Shown: one piece after another, positions 38,634 through 49,457 of the stretch | How positions within the stretch are numbered: the stretch's first letter is position 1 | Layout: each line of letters begins with the position of its first letter | Assembly: GCA_019914995.1 (NCBI GenBank) | Contig: CM034135.1 | Location: 7,876,501 to 7,940,500, forward strand | Length of the DNA: 64,000 nucleotides | Source: Acanthochlamys bracteata | Lineage: Eukaryota > Streptophyta > Magnoliopsida > Pandanales > Velloziaceae | Direction: 5' to 3' | Translations under genes and position numbers: made by a program | The notes under the pieces: generated by a model | Told to the model about the DNA's origin: nothing | The model's input: only the letters and a program-made list of their open reading frames with translations | Databases searched by the model: none

Positions 38634-41600
38634 ATGGCCATGGTGGAGGATGAGGATGTTGGTGGTGGCGGGGGAGCTGCAGTTGCAGCACCTGCATTGG
38701 GGGAAATATCAAGATCAAGGGCAGTATGTGAGACAGTGAATGGGTCGCACAGGTATACCATTACGGGATACTCGTTAGCGAAGGGGATGGGACCAGGTAA
38801 GTACATGACCAGTGATGCATTCACAGTTGGGGGCTACCAGTGGGCTGTCTACTTCTACCCTGATGGCAAGAACCCTGAGGACAACTCTGGTTATGTGTCT
38901 GTTTTCGTTGCCCTTGCAAGCGACGGAACTGATGTTAGGGCATTGTTTGAACTCACACTTGAAGATCAGAGTGGAAAGGGCAAGCACAAGGTACACAGCC
39001 ACTTCGACCGTGCGCTTGAGAGTGGGCCCTATACGCTCAAGTACAAGGGTAGTATGTGGTAAATGACTGTCTTCATATATGCATATCCATACCAGTTTTT
39101 CAGTCATTGTGCATTCTGCATTTATTTGGAATGGCTATTTTGTATGTGGAAGGATGCTGTTAATTTTGGATGATAAAGATTGCAGCCAATATTTTGGTGT
39201 TGCTAGAGTATATACATCTTTGATATAGTTGTTCTCTCACTGATAAGATGGTGTAATGCTAATCTACTATATACGAGTGCATTTATTTGGCAGCATCAAA
39301 ATTTGATACGCATAGTACACTTGCCTACTCATGCATTGATGGGAGCATATTAACCAAGACTGTTTCTTTTCAATTGATTTCTACATTTTATCTAGTAGCC
39401 TTCAGAATAAGACTTACTATAATACTTATGCTATATTCGATTTGCCTGTTGTTATGGGAAGTATCTTTCATAAAGCATATTGGTACCTGAGTACGATTTT
39501 AATGGACAAGTGCAAGGGTAATTGGCAATATGGAAAGTGTGAGCCTCGAGGGCATTAATACGTCTCTTGTAACTTGTAAAGCATAGTTGCATTGAGAATA
39601 TATGTTGAATCTTTCAGTGCTAAGCATGTGCAGTGGTTGTTCGCATATCGTTTCCCTTTTTCTAATGTTGCCTTTGTCTCTTAAAATGTCTCATATACTT
39701 AATTATCTGCACTACTGTATTTGTTAGGGGCTACAAGCGATTTTACAAAAGAACTTCTCTGGAAACGTCAGACTACTATAAGAATAATAGCCTCATTATG
39801 CATTGCACGGTAGGTGTTGTTAGGACCCGTACTGAAACTCCAAGACTCTACTCCATTTCTGTGCCACCACCAGATATTGGACAGCATTTCAAGAATCTAT
39901 TGGAATCTGGTGTTAATTCTGATGTTGTCTTCGAGGTAGGTTATGAAGCATATTCTGCTCATAAACTGGTCCTTGCAGCTCGTTCTCCAGTATTCAAAGC
40001 TCAATTCTTTGGGCCTATAGGAAATCCAAACCTGGATAGAGTAGTTGTCAAGGACATTGAACCTCCTGTCTTCAAGGTAACTGCTCCTACATCCTACTGA
40101 ATTATTTTTACAACCCAATTGTGCTACTTTATTTGAAAGTAAGTACATTTAGTTGTTACATGGCAGAAGTAAGTAGTTTGGTCTCAGCCTAAAAGTCATC
40201 CCTTTATAGTGTAAACATGTCAAATTGCACTCGAAGGAAGATTTGGAGGATTCTTTATAGAGTGATCACTTCCCTTCTTGGTCATTACCTTCTTTTTACT
40301 ATGCTTGGTAAGTTTTATATCAAATATGACATGACCTAATGACTTGTACTGTCTCCAAGAGCACATAAATATACAGTATTTGACTCAGTGTGATGTTCCT
40401 TCCAATGAGGATAAACCTTGTCTTATTTATGTACGCATAAGACTCTTGAAATCTGTTTGTAGTAATATTAGTGTTCTTCTAGTATTTTACGATGTATTAA
40501 CCGAGTCATTGAACAACTTAAGAAATCTGCATTTGAATAAATGCATTATGGATTCTGATGAAGTTAGGGAGAAAGGTCAGAGCAATAGCATGTCGGCTTG
40601 ATAAAGTAGTAACCACTGGTATGTAGGTAGTCTCTTGTTTTAGGTATGCTACCCTCACTAACATTACTTGCTAAAGTGTAACACTGGCACTCTTTTGCCA
40701 TTTAGTTTTTCATGATACAATATTGTGGCAGCAAAAATATGTTGGTTGCGCATATGGCCCTTCCAAGATTTCTTCCAATTTCAACCATCTGTTTATATCG
40801 ATCCTCTGCTTCTCTTGTTTTAATCTTTGTCCATAAAGCCTGAAACTAAGACTTGAATGTTAATCATAACAAATGCTTGGTGGTGCATATGTTGAACTTT
40901 TGGCTTGACCTTTTTTTGTTATTGAAGTAGCTCTATTGCTTTTTACTGATATGTAGCTTGTGATCATGAAGATGCTAATGTTTGTTAATTAATTAGGCAA
41001 TGCTCGTTTACATATACTCCGATATGCTACCAGATTTGCATGAGATAACTGGATCTGTCTCTCTTAGCACATCGGCGATCATGGTTCAGCATCTTCTGGC
41101 AGCAGCTGATAGGTATGGATTGGACCGCATGAAGAAAGTATGCGAAGCAAGATTGTGCACTGCAATTACTGCTGACACTGTAGCAACAACTCTGGCCTTG
41201 GCCGAGCAACACCATTGTGATGAGCTGAAGTCTGTGTGCCTGAAATTTACAGCCACAAGAGAAAACTTGGGAGGTGCGTGTTCTGGACCTTAGAAATGGA
41301 GCTCTTTTTTCCAGGTTACGCACTTCATATATCTTCCTTTTCTGCATTCAGTCTTCACTTATTAGAATATTCTTTCATCATTTCCTCCCCTAATTTCCTT
41401 GGAATTTAGACTATGTACTGTTTTGGAAATTTGTTTGGTGAACGAGTATCATGGCTGTTAGGTTAACTTCCTTTGTAGCTTATAAAACAAGTATAGGATC
41501 TGATTCTATGTTCAAAGCCCATGTTTCTTTTTGCTTAGCGTGGATTCGTGATCATTCCTTTGTTTCTTTGTTGGATCTGGTACAGAATTAAGTATCAATA

Positions 41601-42015
41601 TTGTCTTAATGCTTGTGATCAATTAGGATACATAAAAGGAATTTTCACTGCCTATATGGATACTAAGGTTTGCTAGAGAATCTATTATATGTATAATTAG
41701 CAGGGGAATCTGATAGTGTTAGATTATCAGGAACAACTATTTTTTCCCAGTTTTGTTTAGTCTGTTATTCATGTATGTTTTCATACTCAATTGTTTGGCC
41801 TTCTTGACATATTTTTTGCTACAGCTGTTATGCAGACTGAAGGATTTGGCTATTTGGAAGGTTCATGCCCGTCACTTTTGTCAGACTTGTTGAAGACTGT
41901 CGCAGTTTTGGATGATGACTGCCCAAATAGCCGCAAAAGAAGTGGCAGCATCCTAGATCTTTCTTCAATGGATGCTGCTGATGGTAGTGGTAGGCGAATT
42001 AGAAGGCGGATTTAG
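38634..42015 (+). CDS. BPM3-like: MATH-BTB protein, BPM family (cullin-3 E3 ligase adaptor)
   Basis: Four exons: 38634-39058, 39728-40076, 40997-41273 and 41825-42015, giving 413 residues (BPM3 is about 408). After a Gly/Ala-rich start, the MATH domain covers about residues 30-165 ([57 protein letters not shown]). The BTB domain covers about 200-310 ([58 protein letters not shown]). The C-terminal helices [42 protein letters not shown] and a basic tail RRIRRRI (probable nuclear signal) follow. BPMs link CUL3 to targets such as HD-ZIP, MYB56 and PP2CA-type proteins for ubiquitination. It follows the PMT gene, as BPM3 follows PMT11 in Arabidopsis by my recollection. The Copia fossil has inserted between the two. 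Confidence 0.94.
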
Positions 42016-44378
42016 AATAGTATTGCATCACAGGTCATGCCCCAATGAGTTCTTTTGGTAAAAAGTTTAGCATAACTTTTTTCATAGGCAACAATCCTTG
42101 AGAAGAATTCGATATTGAGAGTGATTCCCCTCTCTGATTTAGATTCGGGTTTCCATCAAATGACGGGCTTCTATTTTCTGGGCAGCTGTATATTGTGTCC
42201 ATAGTCTAATTGGTATTCATCATCCCTAAAAACAGGATGGAGGTAATGAGCAGCTGAGATCTGCTGTGGCTCGATTGAATCCTTATTGCTGTCCGATGTT
42301 AGAACTTTCATCCTTGAAAATTGTTTCTGCTGCTGCTCTTTCAAAGTGCTGTGCTGATTGAAATGGACTTTATGGTTGTTCTGGAACTTCCAATCCTTTG
42401 GATTCTGTTTTTTCTGGGTCCCCAGAAATGAAGGAGATTGGATATATTGGTAGCTGTCCCTAAGCTAGAAGGTTCTAACTTCTATAGGTAGTTCATCTTA
42501 TCGTATTGCTGTTTCCTACCAATGGCGACGAGAATCAGATTCAATAAAATATTGGTACTTAGCCTGCCCTGTAAAGAACCTTCTGGAGGCGTGTTGTAGT
42601 AGGAGTAATCTGTTTTTGTGAAGACTTGGCTGATCTCCGTTGGTAGTTGGTTGGTTGCTTTTAAGTTTCTAGTTACTGGGCAGTTAATAAACCTTAAAAG
42701 CACCATACACCAAAAAAAGAAACTTTTTAATGGATGCAAAAGGGCAGAGGAACTCTTTCAATTTAAAAATAGCCCACTTCGTCGTTTTTGTCAAAGATTC
42801 TCGCTGCTTCTCATAGGTAGCGATGCAATATTGACTATTGTCAGTGTTTTTAGAAAAGTTATTATCTTTATTTATTTATTATTTTATTTTATTTTACTTT
42901 TTTAATATAAAAATTTATTTTTAATAAGTGTTCCTAAATATTCTCCGTATATGTTCGTGTTTTTGTTAGTTAATAAATTCCCCTGTCAAATAAGACAAGG
43001 TTTGAATAATTTTCGAAACGATCATTTTATTCGTGGATATGATATAAGTATTTTAAACGCTCGTAATTATATTTTTTTTATTAGATTTTGAATCAAAATA
43101 GTTTATATATTTTAATTATATAATAAATTTAGAATTTCATTTTTATATATAAAGAATTTTAATTTAATTTTTTTATTTATATATATTTTTAATATAATTA
43201 TATTTTATAATTTAAATATATTTTTAAAAACTATCAAAACTTAAAAATTAAATTTTATTTTTCTTTATTTTAAAACAATTATTTTTTATTTTTTATTGTA
43301 TAAAATTTAATACGGACATTTAAAATACGGTCATACTGGTGTGATGCACCGACCATCAAGCTCTATACTAGAAATTACATAAATAATAATGATCATCGTT
43401 ATCTAATATAAAACCCATCTAATCTTATGGTTAAATATAAATTATAATACTAATACTGTAAAATAATCAAGTTGGTCTGTTAGTGACTAATCCATGAACT
43501 AAAAAATTGTAGTAGTCAATCCTGTCCTTCCACGAGGGCACAATCCTGCGCATCGATACTACGTGTCTTTCTATAAACAAGCCACGTCTAATGGTCCAGT
43601 GAGAGTTTTTCAAACGTTACCCTTACCGGTTTCTAGAATATTCGAGGAAACTCGTGGTCGAGAAAGGAGAAGGTAACCAATGGCTGAAATCGTGTCTTAA
43701 TAGTCCAAGTGGGCTGTCCAACGTGGCGTTCTAGGTTCTCAGCAACTGATTTGGTGAATTTTTCTTGATCTGCAAAATGTTTGACGTTTTCCTTTCTTTC
43801 AATTTGAAATTCAGCCCCTTAAATTTGTAAATGTTTCAAACTGCTCCTCACCCATGTTAAAATTTAGGGCGTGTTTATTTTGATAAAAAAATAGATGAAA
43901 TGATTTTTTTAGAAGTTAATTTAAAAAATTAAATTAAAAATTAAAAATATTTAATAAAAAATAAATTTATATAGTAATGTAATATTTATATTAATTTTAA
44001 AAATAATTTTTTAAAAATTATTAATAAAATGATTTTTTTATTTTAATTTATATATATATTTTATATTAAAAATGAGTTTAAAAAAATTGAGTTTGAGATA
44101 TTAGTAAACACGCAATTAAGGAGAGATTTGTAGGTTGGCAATTCTAAAGGTCACTATATAATACTCTAGATTTCAGTGGCTTATTTGAAAAACCGCCTTC
44201 TAGTTTGCGAACCGGAACTCTTTATTTTTTTTCGTATAGGAAAAATAATAGTAAATAAAAGAAGAGGAGAAGAAAAAGAGAGCAAGTGAAGAAGCGGAGT
44301 TTGAACAAACAAATTTGTGCTCTTTTCTGTTCTTTTCTTTGGACAGAATTGAGTTGTGGTCGTGGTGGTGAAGAAGAA
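42016..44378. other. BPM 3' UTR, AT-rich spacer and RCC1-gene promoter
   Basis: The first 600 bases have transcript-like composition and are probably the BPM 3' UTR. An AT-rich block follows (42850-43340). A MITE-like element spans 43869-44115. The RCC1-gene leader begins near 44200, with a purine-rich AAGAAGAGGAGAAG stretch. Confidence 0.45.
43866..44117. repeat. MITE-like element with GCGTGTTTA ends
   Basis: The left end GGGCGTGTTTATTTTGATAA and the right end TGAGATATTAGTAAACACGC are inverted relative to each other at about 250-bp spacing, with an AT-rich core. A block near 11185-11345 (GCGTGTTTAATTTGAGATAA) has a similar left end. Confidence 0.55.
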
Positions 44379-47300
44379 ATGGATGAAGATGAATTCTTCC
44401 ATACAATAACGACAACAGCAATGGAGTTACCAGCAGCGACAACAACATTGCCAAAAACAAGAATGGAAGTTGAAGGGTTGCTAGAGAATGAAGCGAAGAA
44501 GGAAAAGGTTGTGTTGATGTGGGGTTACTTGCCTGGAACATCACCACAAAGATCACCCTTGTTGAGCCCTGTCAATGTTAAGTTGCCGGAGAAGCACGCC
44601 GGAGATTCTTGGAGGGATGTTTGTGGCGGCGGATGTGGCTTTGCCATGGCTGTTACTGGTAATGTTATGAAAGTTTGAAATTGTTTTTCTTTTTTCTTTT
44701 TTTTGAACCATTTGGGTTTTGTTCAAGAAGCTTAGATGTTGTGTGATTAATGTTTGTGGGGAAGTTGTACAAAAGGGTTCTTGAAGATTGGTTTTAAAAT
44801 CTTGGTTTTTGAAGGTGGTGTTTTGGAAATCTGGGTTTCAAAGACGTCTTTTCTCTCTTGGGAAATTCTTCAATGCAGGAAGTTGAGGAGAACGCCAAAA
44901 TTCAAGAAAAAATCTGAGTTTTATTCATCCAAGAAATTTTAAATTAAACCCTTAGTGGATTAATTGAAGTTTCTAGCTTGAATCTTCATGTTTGGGTTTT
45001 ATTAAGAGCAGCAGGTTTAGATTCAACACTTAGTGGATCAAATGAAGGTCTTGCTTGAATCTTCATTTTTGTTTTTCAAACATTGTCGGAAGAAAATCTA
45101 GGTTACTATTGTTTCCCAATTGCGGCTGTTTTCTGATCAGTCGCTTTCATTTTTTATCCTTTAATCAGTACAAAAAGGAAGTGATTTTGGGGGAAGAGCT
45201 TCTGTTTGAAGATGCTTTCTTTTCTAATCTTTTTGGGAATTTCTTTGTCTTAGAAAGAAGTGATTTTCAAGAACATTGCCTCCTTAGAATAGCTTCTCCA
45301 TTTGCTTTTTTTATGGGTAAAATTATAAAGCATTGCCTTCTATGTCATTGAAATTTCTTTTAGAGTTGGATTTCCAGATTGACTTTAGAAGTTGTGGTTT
45401 TAAAATTGTTATTTTATTGAAAACTATAACAACGATTTACTAGAAACCTATTTTGCGAAGTTTATTTCTATTTACTCCAACTATGACAGTGCTGCTGCAT
45501 AAGTAGAAAAAAGCTTTCTTTGTTCTTATCAAAAGAAACAAAGATGTACAATTGTTCTGTGTTGATTGGCAGAATGGCGTCCTATGCTCAAATAAGATTA
45601 CTGAGTGCTGGAGAATGCTTTCAAGTGAGTGAGTCAATTGACTACCAAAGTTCTCGGGTTTCTTCTGAAATCATGGGAGAATTTTCTCAAGTTTCATTTT
45701 TTCTTTAACAGAACGTTGGCCATGCTTGTTATGTAAGACTATGAACTAACTATGTACATAGACCACAAAATAAATTTTGTAAACAAAAATTGCAAGTCTA
45801 GAACTTGACCATGGATGCTGCTTACTTTCAACTATATTTTTGTCAAGTATTTTTGTTCTTAAATATCTTCAGTGATGTATTGGTTTAAGCAGAATCTGGG
45901 ATGCTTCTTACATGGGGATCAACAGATGATATGGGTCAAAGCTACTTGACTTCTGGAAAGCATGAGGTACTTAGATCCTGTGCCCGTAGCTTTGATTGCA
46001 TACCCTAAATTTCTTTAAACTTGTTGATAAAATTAAATCAAATTACCAAAATTTTTAGGAGACTCCAGAAGCATTTCCTCTACCAACTGAATCCCCTATT
46101 GTGAAGGCTGCTGCAGGTTGGGCTCACTGTGCTGCCGTGACAGGTACCGTCCTACTCTTGTATAATTTCCTTCTTCTCTTGTATAAATTCCTTTTCTAGA
46201 CAATGAGATTGAATAAATTTTGTGAACCAAAGTATGCCTTCCTCTGAAAGGTATAATTTCCTTCTTCTCTTGTATAAATTCCTTTTCTAGACAATGAGAT
46301 TGAATAAATTTTGTGAACCAAAGTATGCCTTCCTCTGAAAGGTATAATTTCCTTCTTCTCTTGTATAAATTCCTTTTCTAGACAATGAGATTGAATAAAT
46401 TTTGTGAACCAAAGTATGCCTTCCTCTGAAAACCCTTTCAAGCTTGACTTGCCTATTCATGTTCATTCGAAGTTATCTTCTTTTGATAACAGGTCAGGGA
46501 GAAGTCTTCGCTTGGGGTTGGAAAGAGTGTGTTCCATCTGGAAGGGTTGTGGTGGAGCATCCTTCAGGAGATGACCTTCAAAAGGATGAAAAGCAAAGTC
46601 CATCATTGAGCGATCAAGGTAATTGCAGCAAACTTCTTTCTGCTTACAGTCAAGTAGACCTGGATTTCTTTGTTTGGAGATTTGATGATAATTACTCTTT
46701 GTAGTTAGCCCAAGGTCGCAATCTTCTAGAATGACTAGTGCCCCAACATCTAGCAGTGAAGGTAAAGGTGGTGAAGAAAGTACAAAGCGCAGGAAGTTAT
46801 CTGCTAAACAAGGATCTGAAAGCTCAACATCTAGTGATGACTCTCTTTCTGCACCACCATGTATAGTTACACTCAGTGTAGGAGTGAAGATAGCGGCAGT
46901 AGCTGCAGGTGGACGACATACATTAGCGTTATCAGGTATTATTTATCTAATACAGCTAGTAAGTTCTGTATATCAATTGTCACTTTACTTAAATGTAATG
47001 CTGGTGCATTCTGATTTGTCTAAGGTTTCAGATGCTGGTCAGCTCTGGGGGTGGGGCTATGGAGGTGAAGGTCAGCTTGGCTTGGGTTCTCGTATCAGAA
47101 TAGTGTCTTCTCCTCATCCCATTCCCTGTATTGAGACCGCAGCTCATGCCAAGGAGCGTGCATTAGCAATTAGGAAAGAGAGTTTCAGTTCAGACGGACA
47201 AGTCTATGGAGCCGTTGGGACATGTGTTAAAGCCATTGCTTGTGGAGGTCGTCATAGTGTTGTAATTACAGGTTGACATCTTATTGTCTATTTCTTATCT

Positions 47301-49159
47301 ATTAAATGCAAATTTGCATCATCTATGAAGTAAGACAGAGTTGAATTTTTCCTTTAAAACTACTTTTGGTTGCCAAAAGCCTCTATTTGGCAAGGTTAAA
47401 AATGGGAGAAAAAAGAAGTAAACATCTCTATACATGTTCTCACAAAGCTATCTTCTATTAAGTTTTTGTATTAAATTATTTTCCTTGTTTTATTTATTTA
47501 TTACTCTTTTTGGCCTTTTAAAGATAGATTCGTCCTAAGAACGAACATCTGTATGTATTGATCTTATATCAGCCTGTCTTGTTAATTGCTTGACATTGGC
47601 AAGTCGATCTGACGGAGTAGATAATAATCTGGCAGATTCTGGTGCAGTAGTGACTTTTGGTTGGGGCCTTTATGGGCAGGTGTGTAACTCCAATTCTCTT
47701 CCAGTTTTAATTTTCTCACCTTATATTAAAAAATGACTAAATGTAGTCTAGTTTATTCAAACTTTAAATGTAAATTTGTTGCTAATGCCAAAGTCTGAAC
47801 TTTAGCATGTGAAGCTGACATTGCCAACTTTTTGTACTGAATTCAGCGGTCTGCAATTACAATCATATATACTGAAAAGAGAAGATAAAGTTCTGTGTTT
47901 GTGCAACAAAGATGAATATGGTTCCTTGATACGTATTTGCAATTACTATTCCTCAACCAAGAGTTTTACTTGATTGAGATACCAATGGTAGGTTATCAAC
48001 AAGCGTTGATAGCTTGAATACTACGGCATACAAGAACTTCTTATATTCACGGACACATGTAATTTGGAAAGTTTTGAATACCTAGGCGCAATCATGTTCC
48101 ATATTGCTTTATGTCAGTTCAGATTGTAGCAGATTTCTCCAAATATTAACTACTCTGAGACTTAACATGTAGGCATTGTAGAAAAGATGGGAGAAAAGCA
48201 CACTATAATGTTCAAGACGAGGTCTTCTTTAAAGTGGAAACACCCTTCTTGTTCTCATTTATGTTTTTGCATATGTTTGAAATACTCGCTACTTTTCTTT
48301 TAATTTCTGTATTGTTCATGTTGTTCTAGTGTGGCCAAGGGAGTACGGATGATGAACTAAGCCCAACTTGTGTGCCTTCTCTTTTGGGAATTCAGATGCA
48401 AGGAGCAGCTGCTGGCCTATGGCACACTGTCTGCACATCTGTTGCAGGGGACGTGTATGCATTTGGTGGTAATCAGTTTGGGCAGCTGGGAACTGGCACA
48501 GACCAGGCTGAGGTATAAGATAGGATGGACCTTCTGTAATTTAATTTGTGGTGTACTTCTTGAATGTGAATCTTACAGTTTACTGGTGGCATGTGATTTA
48601 ACACATTCTCATAATGTTGTGATTGCAGACACTTCCCAGATTGTTAGATACACCGAGTTTAGAGAACAAGAATGTCAAAACAGTTTCGTGTGGTGCGCGG
48701 CACAGTGCTGTAGTCACAGGTATTATTATCAGACTTCTCAAGTTGGAAATGCCATTAAAGCAAAGATATGGGGTGTGTGCTTTTAGATGATTATAGACAC
48801 CCTAGAGACTGTTCTCTGAGAATTTATGTTGTTGCAAGTGTTAACCTTGCTGTACTTGAGGTATTTGTTGAAATCGTACTAATACATTTGAAAATCTCTT
48901 GTAGATGATGGAGAAGTGTTCTGCTGGGGTTGGAATAAGTACGGTCAGGTGTAGCTCTAGTTTTCCACGAGCATTTTTTAGTAATGTTCATCCCATTTGT
49001 ACGCGTCCTTCGTTTAATATCTTTACTTTGCAGCTTGGTTTGGGTGATTCCACAGACCGAAGTCTTCCAACTAAAGTTGTGATTGATGCCAATTGCCACC
49101 CGACGAATGTTTCATGTGGATGGTGGCATACGATGGTACTTGGCGAATCTCCACCATAG
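44379..49159 (+). CDS. RCC1-repeat (regulator of chromosome condensation-like) protein
   Basis: Eleven exons: 44379-44658, 45893-45966, 46059-46143, 46493-46618, 46705-46935, 47032-47271, 47636-47679, 48330-48512, 48629-48719, 48905-48948 and 49034-49159, giving 507 residues. It is a seven-bladed propeller of RCC1 repeats: [153 protein letters not shown] and a last WWHTMVL. A Ser/Lys-rich linker (about residues 190-240) interrupts the blades. The family includes RCC1-like and UVR8-like proteins. This is one of the uncharacterised plant RCC1 members, and GEF activity should not be assumed. An upstream in-frame ATG at 44286 would add 31 residues that do not look conserved. Intron 3 contains a 3 x 91 bp array. 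Confidence 0.9.
46160..46432. repeat. 3 x 91-bp tandem array in intron 3 of the RCC1-repeat gene
   Basis: Units start at 46160, 46251 and 46342 (GTATAATTTCCTTCTTCTCT ...) and are essentially identical, differing only at the outer edges. Each carries a pyrimidine tract ending CCTTTTCTAG, which looks like a splice acceptor. Confidence 0.93.
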
Positions 49160-49457
49160 ATGTTAGATCTTAAAGTTTTTGCATTGGTCGTTTACAATTT
49201 TGTTAGAAACTTGGTAGTTGATCATGGTCATGACATCATGTGACCTGTGTATATAAGATGTAACTACAGTTTCGTTTCCATTCTTTCACAATATGTTTGT
49301 GTGCAAATTCAACCTTTGTCAAACAGCAAATGTTGCAGACAGATGTACTTCTTTGTGGCCAAGTGTTTGTGATGTTATCTTCGTACTGGGTTTTTCCGTG
49401 TTGAAATTTGAAAAACAACATTCTTGTATTTCTCACAACGTGATTATCTGACTTGAG
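49160..49457. other. 298-bp convergent intergenic region
   Basis: Separates the stop codons of the plus-strand RCC1-repeat gene and the minus-strand bHLH gene. Typical plant 3' UTRs would fill or overlap this space. No terminator-like structure was seen. Confidence 0.6.

Noticed and set aside
38775-39107. 110-codon minus-strand frame opposite the first BPM exon
   Set aside because: It is the complement of strongly constrained MATH-domain coding sequence; a shadow frame.
44286-44378. In-frame upstream ATG extending the RCC1-repeat protein by 31 residues
   Set aside because: The added residues (Cys/Leu-rich) do not look like the family start, and the region has leader-like composition; start kept at 44379.
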